A DNA stretch of 64,000 bases from Hymenoscyphus infarciens (lineage: Eukaryota > Ascomycota > Leotiomycetes > Helotiales > Helotiaceae): the NCBI GenBank assembly GCA_001414345.1, contig LLCB01000023.1, positions 280,943 to 344,942 of the forward strand. The letters are read 5' to 3'. Positions 23,613-34,743 of this stretch are shown here, piece after piece. Position 1 is the stretch's first letter, and each line of letters begins with the position of its first letter. The notes under the pieces are model-generated. The model made no database searches. It was not told the DNA's origin and saw only the letters and a program-made list of their open reading frames with translations. The position numbers and the translations under genes are program-made.

Positions 23613-25689
23613 TCAGGTAGCCAAGAAATCCATACCCATCCGATGAGCGATAGATTGCCAATCCCAACTCCGCTCGTCCCTTGCATCCATCAATCGCCAC
23701 ACCTCTTCCAGAACCTCAAGCGCCGTATCGGAGTTCTTGTATTCCATATACGCTTTAACGGTACCGATGGCTTTGCGGATTGGTTCCCGTTGCTCAGGTT
23801 GGAAGGCGGCACATCCGATGACGAAAGCAGGTGCGAGGATCAAAGTCTGACTTGGATCGCGAGGCGTGAAGGCTTGGAGCAGTGTAAGACCATCGTTGAC
23901 AGCTTGTGTGATTCGTGCATCTGGGTTCCAATGTGTGTTTTTAGGTGGATAGATGGTACGCCAGAGGTACACCCACATCATTTGCTTGTAGAGAAGACCG
24001 GCTAGATCACGTGTATCTCCTTCTGGCCATGCTGGGGTCCAATCTCTGATCCCGGCGTCGATTTCGGCAGCCCGGTAGAGGGAGGTGTAGTCTACTATTG
24101 GGTCTATCCTCGCTTCCATGTTATCCCGGATTTTGTTGCGGATATTTGTGATCTTGGACATGTAGAGGAAGAGACCGTCTGCTACTCCCAAGAGACGGAC
24201 AGCGGCTGGTTGAATTACGGTGGTGGGCAAGTTCCAGTCATCAGGAGAGAGAATTCGAGTGCCGGCGTGAGGAAGGGCGATAAGTTCATCAGCACAGATG
24301 TGATATTGAAAGAACTCTTGAATGAATTTGAGGAAATCCGTATCCTCCGGCGGCCTTTCTTGAATGAGTCTCTGGTAGTGTTGTAAGTGGAATCGATGTT
24401 GCCCATTTGGTTTGGGGTCTGATAATGTTTGGAGAACCAAGCATAAGATCTGACCATAAGTGGCGGGTGAGACGGAATTACCATCCCCTTCCTTCTTCTC
24501 TTGTACCAAATCCTTCACCGCCTCGTCATGATGGAACTGAGACCTTTCCTCGAGAGTTTTGACATCGACACTTGGATGCTGTTGTAAGAACTGGAGACCA
24601 TATGGCGATCGATAGTCGATGTGCTTGCTAGAAAGAGCAAGAATTGAATGCATCAAACCTGTATGTTGTAATGCAATCGGTAGCAACATATTCTTAAAGG
24701 CACTATTCTGCTCCCCCTCGACAGTAAAGATGAGACTGAGCCGAGTAATGTAATGTTGAAAGAACATCCTGTCGCCCTCAGTCTCTACACCGTTAATCAT
24801 GGGTGGCAAATTGATCTTTGGTAATGTGTAGCTTCCGGCCCTGCGTATTCGGGCTGTCGATGCGGTCAGTTCATCACTCTTCGTCGTGCATATCCTATTG
24901 ACCATACCTTCTTCAGCTCTTTCTTTGCCACTCTTCCATATCGTCTTGGCTGGGTAACCTTCACATTGTACCGAGTTCTTTTCGCAATTCATACCTAGCA
25001 ATATTAGCCTTTGTTTCACGGGAGGCAACATAGTACTCACAGCCAGGTTTTGCCTCATCACACTTCTTTTTCCTCTTTCTACATGTGATACATCCCGTTT
25101 TCGACCTGCCTTTGGCAACTTTTGCTTGTGCTTCAGGACTGGGTTTGGGATGTTTCCGAGGTCGCCCACGAGGCCGTTTCATCGGAGCTGGCGTTGAACC
25201 AGTTGATGGTGTTTCTGGTATTATTGGTTTCTTGACTTCTGAAAAGTCTGCCATATCTACATCATCCTCGATCGGTTCCAGTTTCGGTACCACTACCACA
25301 TCGTCTTCTTGGTCCCAATTTATTTCGCCATCATCCTCTTCTTCTTCCACAAATCCGCCTGATGAACTCCATGGATCTGTACAAGATGATGTTGCCGAGG
25401 TGAGCATGGTCAATGCTGACGCCGACGACTCAGACCCATCCATACTCGCCCTCGAGCCCATCACGGTAATTTCGATTTCTCCGAATAGCTTGGTCCCGCA
25501 AGAGCTACGGCGCTCTTCTACTCGAAAGCGCCTCCGGGGAGGATCGTGCCTTCGACGGGGAACACAGGCGGTTGAGATGCGAGGTCGTATGGGAGTTTGC
25601 TGCACGACCTCCTCGATGATGTCTGAGCCTGGTGTGGTGGTGGGGGACCAAGAAACTTCCGGTTCACCTATTGAACACGGCTGATCCAT
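23613..25689 (-). CDS. AT-hook plus Zn(II)2Cys6 transcription factor
   Basis: Exons are complement(25041-25689), (24908-24994) and (23613-24853), 658 aa. The first intron (46 nt) interrupts the zinc cluster and splicing rebuilds it exactly: Cys200-x2-203-x6-210-x6-217-x2-220-x6-227. The second intron (54 nt, GTATGG, branch ACTGAC, ACAG) keeps the frame when retained. The start is the ATG at 25689; the longer frame upstream begins with TTG. The N-terminus is acidic and Ser-rich. An AT-hook RPRGRPRKH (172-180) precedes the cluster. The C-terminal 400 residues match the all-helical fungal regulatory domain of the Fungal_trans_2 kind, with blocks such as FFQHYITRLS and LALSSKHID. It is a nuclear DNA-binding regulator, expected to bind CGG half-sites. 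Targets are not evident. Confidence 0.87.
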
Positions 25690-28600
25690 TGTAAGGCTTC
25701 GATGTAGGTAGTGAAACTCCAAAATACCACCCGGCAAGAGTTTCCAGTAATCCGCAATCCTCCAGAACCCTTCTGAGGAGCAGGTGAAGAAAATGAGTGA
25801 AGAGAGTCGGAGAAGTTGTAAAAGGAGAGAGGTTCAAGATGGTAATATTAGTCTACGCAACTCACGCCGCGACGAGACTTTGCATCTCGATTTGGTAGCG
25901 TTGTAGTGCAGGGGGTAATAAAGGACTGGGGGGGTGTGGGTATGTGTGGAGGCTTGAACGTGCACACACACCGTCTTGCTTGCAAGGAGCCCTTGTAGAA
26001 AAGGGGGTATGCCTGTTTGGGAAGTAATAACGAGGACAAGAGCTGGGATGTGGGAGGGGCAGGAGACTCAGGAAAGTGAAGCTGGAGACTCGCTGACATT
26101 TTGACTGGCTCTCCTGGACACCTCGACAGGGTATTTTACCTCCGAAATGGAGCATGGCATGTTACTGCACCGCATACTCGTCGTAGCGTGCAGTCTAGTG
26201 CAGTAGAAAAGGGTGAAGTGCCATCCAGTCAAATACTCGTACATCCGTACTTCGGAGTAGGTCAGTGCCTGAGAAACAAACTGATGCAAAACATGTCACT
26301 GCCCGACTGCTCACTGGTGCAGTGCAGTAAGACAGAACCCGTCGGTCCCTGGACCGTGATTCAACAGAATCCCCTTATCAGAATATCGTCATTGTATACT
26401 TCGAGACATTCGGATAACAAGCGCTTTTCGTCGACGAATTCCGGAAAACTGGGGGTGTACTCGTGATACTTTTGTAACCGTATAGTTTTCGAAACATATA
26501 GAAATAACTTGGTTATGGATTCGATCTGCGGCACATCAAACCAAGATCGTGCCGGTGCTGCCCGTCGTGGACCCATTCCATTCTCCACAGAGAGACCGCC
26601 ACAGCCCACTTCTTAGACTTTGATAGGGAGATGGTAAGTACTGTATTAGAAGAATGAAGTTGCGAGAGAAAGAGCGGATCGAACAAAGCTTCCCCTCTAG
26701 CCTCTAGTCGAGTGCTTCGTATGGGAAGATTCATGCTTTTGTAAACCTCATCTCCCAACTCCCAACTCCCAACTCCCGGGCCTACATCTAAATCTACAAC
26801 GCTTGGCTGTGTCATATTCGGTAGTTTCCGTAGGGAAACAACAGCGTCGTACTTCGAAGTAGTAGCATCTCCATTGCCCTGACCGATTCCCGGCATCAAT
26901 AAAATCCCACGCTGACCAGGCCTAACTCATTCAACATTTGGGCTGAACCTTGCATGCTGAGGTTCCCACGAATCGAATCACTGACAAGTGATGTTGAAAT
27001 GACATCCGCTAGAGAAGCCCGATGAGGCTGGACGTGCGTAAAAGAAAGAAGGACGGCAAGAAACGGGGAAACAAGCGTGACAGAGTGACACGGCGCTAGT
27101 GTTGGTTTTACTGTAGCAGTCCAGAAACTGGCCTAGCATGCCTAGTCTACCTTGGTTCCGCTCCCTTGCTGGGGGCAATTGTGGCACCGAAGCTCGAGTC
27201 AAGAAGTGACCAGCGTCCCTTTCAATGCAGACAACTCCTTGCGGGAAAAGTCGACATTTCAACCCCACGCCCCGTCGTGAAGTTGTCACGTCCGTTGCTC
27301 CAAGTCAAAGCAAATATTGTGGGTTTGATAAGGTCGGTGGCAGCGGGAAAGAAGGGAATCAATGGACACGCTCCACTCAACATTGGTAAAGTCTGACGAT
27401 CATCCGAATTGTGGGATTTCCAAGCCGTGCTGGCCGTCCTCGGGTTGTGGCACAGCAATATTTGACTGGACACTTTCGTCCCATGTTTTTCTGCGGCTTT
27501 GCACAAGTACAGTAAGATGCACAAAAGTTGACTTCATCCCTCCCGCAAAGGATAAATGATAATTACGGCAACTGTTACACAGAGAGTCAAGGTAACAGAC
27601 TGGTCCTATATAGTGGTTGCGTTGTGTTGTGTCAAGAGACAAGGCATTGAAGAATGTTGATCTCCGGTGCCCCTCTAAACTATTGCCGTAACCAGCGGTG
27701 CAGAATCGAGAGTTGACAGAAAGTAGATATCGACAAGGTAATTCGTACCAATTCAGCGGCGGAGTTTATCCTCAACGGCTCGTGGTGGGGATGGGAAAAG
27801 CAATCTTCATTTCCTTCAAGTCCACCCGACGGCGTGTTTCCTCGATGCCCCCGCCATCAACAGAGCTAACTAGAAAGTGAGGCGTATCACAACAGAAAAC
27901 CATGATTCGCCACAAATTTAACGATGGGAAAGAAACGGGCAATGATTTTCAGCCCGCTCTGCCTCTGCGTGCTACAGAAAAAAATGAACCTCCTTAATTC
28001 ATGATGAATAATCTCCAAGGGTCTTCATGTGAATCTGTGCGAAACTCCCCGTAGCGTATTCTCATAAACAAATGGGGGGCCCTGCATTTCGCAAGCTGGC
28101 CCGGAAAAGGAATCTACTCAAGGCATTCCGTAAAATGAGGGGAAGTGTCTGGTATGTGAATGCGACGGTCAATATGATTTGTGTGTGTTGCCACTCGTCT
28201 CGGTTGATTGACCTTTCGTTTTCCCAAATTGAAGTTGTACAAAAACTGTTAGGAAAAAAAATGTGTAGCGACTAGTAGCTAACGTAGCACACCGTAAAAA
28301 GAGAGACTGGCAATGGTCAGGTAAGCAGCAAAATGTCCCCATTTCATTGTAACCGACAACGAGCATCCAGCACTTCGGGAAGAAAAGGCGCTTTCAATTG
28401 GCGCTTTGAACGAATTTTGACGGGGAGGCCCTGTATCTCCGTAGAAGACCGTTGCCTGACCCCCGGAAATAAATGCTACCGTAACCTGCCAGTTGGTCCA
28501 TGATTGAGGAGTTCTTGATTGCCTGTTTTGCATGAATTAATTGCTCCATGTTATAGATAGAAATCGTGAGGTGAATCTCGAACTTCCAATCACATCTGCT

Positions 28601-31055
28601 TTCCAGAGCAGAATGCCAAGGTATAGAATCCAGACATACAGTGCGATGTATACGCCTCCGCCACCTAGAAAACGAATTTTATGGTTTCGATCGCAGACAC
28701 TTTCTTTTTTCTCCAGAACCATGCTTGTGGCTTGTGAAGAGGTTGGTAAAGCAGTTTCTCTCCCAATGAGGTGCGACTCGCAAGTTGATACAGAGCACAT
28801 TTCCACGAGGACTCTCCCGGCAGCAACCCCTGAGGGCCATCTTGGAACTCCGTAAAAACTCCACAATTGCCCGCCATCCACTTTCGGTCCAAAAGATCAC
28901 TGATCGACTGCTCATTCGCGCATGCTCCCGCTGGATAAAGTCATGTCAGAAATGGATGGCAAGGGGAACGTCGATAATCCGACCGTGCGCATGAGAAGCA
29001 ATTGCAAGGGCAACAAATTGACGACTTCCAACCTTCCAACACTTAACGAATTTAGAATTGAAATTTGACGAGCCTTCTTTCTGAGCGCGAACATTCTTGC
29101 ATCATGCACGTTGTAAATAATTGATTATTGAACCCTTCCAAGGCACACGCCGTCCCTGGCATCTCAGCATGCAGCCCAGTTCTGCCGAGTTGCAGGATGA
29201 ATCCAGCCAGGCTCTGCCGTTGGAAGCATATCGAGCACCCGCCCACGGTACAATTTCCTCCAATAATGAGAGCCCCAACCAACGTCCAGAATATTTCACT
29301 AAGTGAAAAACGTTTTAGGTATCCCGAGCCAGATTTCTACGCAGGAATACGGAAGTCTTTTGATCGAAGGAAGGAAATGGTGGTGCAGCCCGATATCCCG
29401 TCTGCTAGAAAGGCAGAAATCCATATCAGCCTATTGTGGATGTATCTTCAAATTGAACATCCTTCATGGAGGAAAACATCGTGGGAATAAAGTGTCAGCA
29501 TTGATATCACCAGGCTGCCGCTTTCTGTGCCCTTCCACACACCGGTTGGTGTTGGACCGAGCCGTCTTATTGTAAGCCTCTTGGTGATACAACCATCCCG
29601 AAATACCGGCCCGGCCTTTCAGAAAGGTGGTGTAGTGATGGTACCGAGCACGAGTTTAAGAGATCCAGCCTCTCCATGAGGCTGCCATGTGATGGCTGTT
29701 TTGGATGGTTGCAATATAAAAAGCCTGGTCTCGGCCAGGGACATGAAATGAGAAAGTCGAATCATGGTGGAAGCGCCATATGTGTGCTCCAGTGCCACAA
29801 ACCACAAAGTGATAGAACCTAGACAGATAAGAAAATTTGTGTGCCACGGAGGATCAAAATACTCGTGAGGCTTGATTCATCTGCCATGGCCTTCCTTGTG
29901 CCCTGTCTCTTCGCATCTCTGATTCGGTGCCCGCCCCAACGCCAAACTCCTTGCATTTCGAGTTGGCAATGGCTCCTCATTTTCTGCGCTGAAAAAGCAA
30001 CCACCCACCACCCATGTCGGCACTGTGCCTCCAGCGACTCATGCACACGCAGCCTGGCACACCCGACATGCATTCTATAGCGCCATGCACCTGTCACCCT
30101 AGCTTTCCCACCAAAAAGCCCCCATGTCTGACAGTGATTCGTGACTTCACGTTGCCCGTCAAACGCTGTGCCCCGCAATCTCCAAAAGAGAGGGGGCCCA
30201 GATCTCCGGGTCGATCATCCTCGATCCTCGATCCCGCGCTCGGATCCGGAGGTTTTGGTGTGATGGAGTAACAAGAATATTTTACGTCGAAAGCGTCCCG
30301 CCGGCTGTAACCTAAAATCAACGGGTGAAGGAGATCAGATCTTTTTTTAAAAAATGAAGCCACTGGGCTGATTGAGTCAAATGATTTGGCATAACGGGAC
30401 GTTGAAAGTTACCTACATAATGTGACAGGACCATATCTCCAGACTCGGTTGCTTCCGAAAAAAAACCTGCTGAAGAACTCGGTAGAATGGAGATGGCTGC
30501 ACAATGTCTTACATCAAAGATTCATTGATTATTCAGGCGCGAAAACGTGCATGATCTTAGTGCAAGGCGTCTCAGAATTAGGCTCGAAACAAAAGATGTG
30601 TTGCATGAGGCCAATGAAGAAAATTCAAGAACCACTTCGTGAATTAGATTCATGCCTGTGGGAAAGCAGCTTGCCGTGTCTACAATGTCCCAAGTCCCCG
30701 AACTTTCTCCATTTGCCTCGTCATAAAATGCTCCTATTGAACACCCGCACAAGGTAGCCATGTTGACAATTCCTCTACTCCACGCCGAGGATGATGACAC
30801 CATAACAATCCACGGATGATGAATTGCGTATTTAGGCTTTAAACTCCATAAATTTCATCCTTGCCCGTACTCCTTGGAGTATTCATCACTTGACAGATTA
30901 TGTTGCTAACCGGTACAACACAGCCCGAACCCAATCTCCCGAGTTGATGTTTCCGAAAACTCGCCTCGCCTACTTTGCCACCAGATTGGCGGGGAAAGCA
31001 TCTCTATGGCACAACCTGCTCGTTTCCATATAAAATAGCCCGCATATAAATTCAA
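25690..31055. other. 5.4 kb gene-free region upstream of the transcription factor
   Basis: No frame here has family resemblance or coding-like composition, and no RIP signature is seen. The left side is the 5' region of the Zn2Cys6 gene; the right side is 3' of the proline-rich gene at 31056. Small tandem repeats occur (CTCCCAA three times at 26752-26772). Long upstream regions are common for developmental regulators in fungi, and a non-coding transcript could lie here, but nothing in the sequence proves one. Confidence 0.5.
26164..26328. promoter_or_regulatory. Cluster of five GTGCAGT motifs upstream of the transcription factor
   Basis: GTGCAGT occurs at 26188-26194, 26198-26204, 26317-26323 and 26322-26328 (the last two overlap), with the inverted form ACTGCAC at 26164-26170. 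All five lie 475-640 bp upstream of the ATG at 25689. A 7-mer is expected by chance about once per 8 kb per orientation (16 kb per strand), so the clustering is notable. The binding protein is unknown. Confidence 0.35.
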
Positions 31056-32714
31056 TCATGTGATTTTGTCTTTTTCAGATTGGGTTCGCAAAGCATCGAT
31101 TTCTCGTTGCAAAGCGGTCAAGTCTGCCAGTATATCATGCCCAACAGCCTTATCCTCAATTGCCTCAGTGTGCAATTGAGATGATGTAGATTCACGGCGG
31201 ACGTTCTCTATACTCCGTCCGGATGCTACACCGCCATCACTCCGCGAATTCCCGATCGATTGGGCATCCGGATTGTTCCTCGCACGAGGAGGGGGTGGCG
31301 GAGGAACGACGGAAGCACGCTTACTGTTTGTTTGATTTTCCAAGCTACGAACTGAAGGAGGTCTCCCAGATGACGATTTTCTCGTTGAAGCTCCACGCGT
31401 AGGAGGCGGGATTGGAGCTGTTGGTAGGGACACCGTGGATGATGAGGGTGACGATGACAGATGGTGCGAGGAAGCTCGTATAGATGCTGGTCTCCTAGAG
31501 GGTGGCGGTGGAGGTCCTCTTCCACTACCGGAACGCGGTCTACCACATTCTATTGACTCAAACGTCGCCCTCTCCTCTTCCTCCACTTTTGGAGAAAGCC
31601 TTCCTGAATTGCTTCGACTTAACTTGGAATCTGATACCAGTTGGCTACGGCGTCTTGTGATCGGCGGTGCTGGAGGTGTTTTCTTTCTTATTGACGCGGA
31701 TGGCGATGGAGGCTCGGGCTTTTTCCCGGCAGATTCTTTATCGAATATGGATTCACGATCAGAGTCATGGCTCGCTCGCCTTGGGGCAGGGGGAAGAGGT
31801 TTGTTGAGGTCGGTTTTTGATGAGTTTCGACGTATGGGTGTGGGGTTGAACTGAAGTGATGCTGAGCTTGGTGTAGTTGGCGAAGAAATATTGGAGGAAT
31901 TCGAAGGGCGGTCATCTCGAAGCTCCAGTCTTAGCAGTCTGCCATGTTTGGAGCTCGGGGGTGGAGGTTTTTTTCTGCCAGTAGTGGAGGAGTAGTTTTC
32001 TGATATCAACTCCCGAGCGTCGTCATCTAGTTCGTGGGAAGTTCGTGGTGATTCTAGGTGGTTTTCGGGTATAGCTTCAAAGATCGACTGTCTTGATATT
32101 GATGATGTATCTGTACTACCGCTGCCTGTATCACCAAGTCGAACCGCGTGCGCCGGATTTGGCGGGGGGGATGTTTGTATATCCAGTCCTGCATCCCCAG
32201 TCATCAACAGCCTCTTGAAGGCATCCACATCCAGAGAAGCTCTTCCGGGACTTGTAACACTTGGTACTACATGTCCTTGTCCTCCACGCCCGGAGTGTTG
32301 CATCGTTTCTAAAGTTCTCGAGAACGGGTTTGCCGGAACCTTTCTTACGTTCTCCACTGCTTCATCCTCGGAAATGTCTGACGTGACGCTACCAAACGGA
32401 TCCTCTCCATCTTGTTGTGATTCTGATATATTTGACGGTTTGTAGTTGCCAGGAAAGCTATGCTCTCCAATCGTCGAGGCAGAGTCTGGCACAGAGGGAG
32501 AAGGCGGAGAAGGGGACTGCACGCGAACCTTCTTCGTGATCTTTTTCGGTGCTTCGATGACTTGAACAATAGGTGATCGTGGCGGTGGATCGGGTTGTTG
32601 ATAGGTGATCTGCGCAGGGCTGGGTATGGGAGCGCTTTCGGGGTATTTTGAGGTGACTGTCGAGGGGGGTCCTTTCCGCCTGAATGGATTCGAGGAGGGA
32701 AACTCGGCAGACAT
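31056..32714 (-). CDS. Proline-rich NPF-motif protein, possible endocytic or actin adaptor
   Basis: A single exon of 552 aa starts at the ATG at 32714. It is almost entirely disordered: rich in Pro, Ser and Arg, with many polyproline tracts (PPPPPP, KPPPP, LPPAP) that fit SH3 or WW partners. It has two Asn-Pro-Phe motifs (SNPFRRK at about residue 9, ANPFSRT at about residue 128), the ligand of EH domains. A short coiled-coil at the C-terminus (DILADLTALQREIDALRTQ) could mediate self-association. This layout resembles fungal cortical-patch adaptors, but that is inference from motifs only. The 3' end is 5.4 kb from the next gene, and the Eco1 gene lies behind its start codon. Confidence 0.8.
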   Translation of the reverse strand: MSAEFPSSNPFRRKGPPSTVTSKYPESAPIPSPAQITYQQPDPPPRSPIVQVIEAPKKITKKVRVQSPSPPSPSVPDSASTIGEHSFPGNYKPSNISESQQDGEDPFGSVTSDISEDEAVENVRKVPANPFSRTLETMQHSGRGGQGHVVPSVTSPGRASLDVDAFKRLLMTGDAGLDIQTSPPPNPAHAVRLGDTGSGSTDTSSISRQSIFEAIPENHLESPRTSHELDDDARELISENYSSTTGRKKPPPPSSKHGRLLRLELRDDRPSNSSNISSPTTPSSASLQFNPTPIRRNSSKTDLNKPLPPAPRRASHDSDRESIFDKESAGKKPEPPSPSASIRKKTPPAPPITRRRSQLVSDSKLSRSNSGRLSPKVEEEERATFESIECGRPRSGSGRGPPPPPSRRPASIRASSHHLSSSPSSSTVSLPTAPIPPPTRGASTRKSSSGRPPSVRSLENQTNSKRASVVPPPPPPRARNNPDAQSIGNSRSDGGVASGRSIENVRRESTSSQLHTEAIEDKAVGHDILADLTALQREIDALRTQSEKDKIT

Positions 32715-33440
32715 CGTGCTGCTCAGACCGGCGTGGCCAACTCACTCGGTGCTGAGAAGAGTAATGTCTATACAAGAGCCATTGCTATTCAGACCATGAG
32801 GATGCCCTTGGTGTTGTCGTCGCTGTTCCTGGCGGAAAGTACGGTTCGAGAGCTCCAGAAACGTTATCAAAAAGTGGCCCGTGCTCAACGCGTAATGGGC
32901 AACGCGGGGGTTAAGTCAGTAACCGGGGTAATCTCTTAAAATAAACAACTTCTACCCCTTATTCACAGGAAAAGGGTTGACTTTGTACGAGCCTAATAGT
33001 CTATAGCTCGAAATGAAATTTATATGTTTGTTGCGACCTTTTTGGCTTTTTCGATCCTTTCGAAAGTCAAAGCTTCAGATTACCCCGCGGGTTCCGGAGA
33101 GTATTTTTATAGACACAGTTCGAGAAGGTAGAAAATGAAGAGTATCTATAGCTATATAAAAAAATACTTCCTCAACCGGGAACAAGATCCCCAAAGCAAT
33201 ATAGTATATAAATACATGTAGAAGTTCATCAAAGGATTTAAGAGATGGGGCACGCTGGTATCACCCAACAGCTAGCTTTCGAAACAACAAAGCCGATTGT
33301 TGCCTTTCACAAATATAACATTCTGTAATTTATAACTATTCTCCCAGGAAGCAAACGAGGTGTATGCAAAAGCAATGTCCAAAACAACAATCCCACAATC
33401 CCGGGGTATCATCCGAATCCGAAAACTCCAAATAAACAAA
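32715..33440. other. Intergenic region between two tandem minus-strand genes
   Basis: These 726 bp combine the promoter of the proline-rich gene and the 3' flank of the Eco1 gene. The right half is AT-rich with short A and T runs. No gene seen. Confidence 0.5.
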
Positions 33441-34743
33441 TCATACTCCAAAATATGCCGTGGCCCAAGCCTTTCCAAACTCTGTCAGTTCAGATGTCCC
33501 AACTTCCTCCTTTGGAATTTCACATCCACTATCAAAATTCCGCCGAACTGTGTCGGCCAATTGCCGAGCATAACCACGATGGCGATGGTTTTTGTCCACC
33601 CAAATCCGATCGAAGACAACCACTTTCTTTTCTTTTCCCAATTGGTCCCCCCAAATTGGTATTCCGTCTCGATACACTTCAGCCAAAATTGTTCCGACAA
33701 TATCTGATCCGATGTAGTAAACATAGAATTTGAATCGTGGAACCAGTTTCGAAGGATCCTTCGGGTTGGGTATTTGTGACCAGAGTTCAGATAATTCGTA
33801 TTGATATCCTCCCATCTCCTCATGAGTAAAATCTAAAACTTTGATTGCGATGTTCTTGGCCTCCGTGTTGGAGTTCGTGGCGATGACACGAATTCTATGT
33901 TCCTGGCCGCCAATAATCTTTTCCCAGACGTACTCCTTCTCGCTCTTGGGCTTCTTCTCGGAAAGTCCTGGCAGCAGCTTCGCATTGCAGTGTTTGTCGT
34001 GGAGTTTTATGTCGCCAGAATTGGTGATATTGAAGACCATACCGCACTTCTGACAAGTTGCAATGGTATTTTGGCCCAAATCTATTTGCATTTGTTGCAG
34101 ATTCCCCTTGGAATGTTTCTTCTTGGTCGCCCCAATTTTGCAATCTCGGACCGTTTCTTTGACTAATCCACCTACCTTTCCAGAGTTACTCTTTATTGAT
34201 ATATCCCCTTCAAAAGATATCGCTTTTCGCGTCGTAAGCCTGCGTCTCGGTTTATTTTGTGATTTTCTTGATTCCGTAGTCGATGCGGTAGATGAGGAAG
34301 CTGGCGGCGATGAAGGAGGGGATATAGATACTGGAGCTTCGATCGTGTCGGAGGAGTGTGAAGTCGATATGCTTGAATCACGATTCGATTGTTGTGCAAG
34401 AGGTTTGAAGTAGTTACGAATGGTCGATCGAGGTGCTGGCTTCAAAGGAGGGAGATCAGTATCAGCGTGTTCTTCAACCTCTTTGGGTTTGCTCGAGGCA
34501 ATATTGATGCGCGATTCCGCTACTTCCTCCAAGGCCAGAGAAGAGATCTTTCCTGCGTAAGGTTGATTTTCATTTTCGGAAGAGTTATCGACGCGTCTTT
34601 TCTTGTTTGGTGGCAGCTCCGAGCTGGTCTGGACGCGCTTGGAGTAGGTCCGCAAGCCGGTCCTGTTGAATGTTAGAGATCCAGTGGAGGCAGACGACAC
34701 AGGCAGAATGAGCTTACTTCAGCTTTCCAATGGCCGTGGCCAT
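33441..34743 (-). CDS. ECO1: Sister-chromatid cohesion N-acetyltransferase Eco1/Eso1-like
   Basis: Exons are complement(34718-34743) and (33441-34662), 415 aa. A tiny 26 nt first exon encodes MATAIGKLK and a 55 nt intron (branch CTAAC) follows. Residues 88-96 (STIRNYFKP) resemble a PCNA-interacting box, which in this family tethers the enzyme to the replication fork. A C2H2-type finger uses Cys212, Cys215, His230 and Cys234. The GNAT domain ends with FDRIWVDKNHRHRGYARQLAD, the acetyl-CoA binding block typical of Eco1, and with the family's terminal GTSELTEFGKAWATAYFG block. The enzyme acetylates cohesin Smc3 in S phase to establish cohesion. It is a stand-alone form, without the polymerase eta fusion of fission yeast Eso1. 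Confidence 0.93.

Noticed and set aside
28537..30363. Several 80-120 codon frames on both strands
   Set aside because: They overlap antisense, lack splice-supported extension and show no family resemblance.
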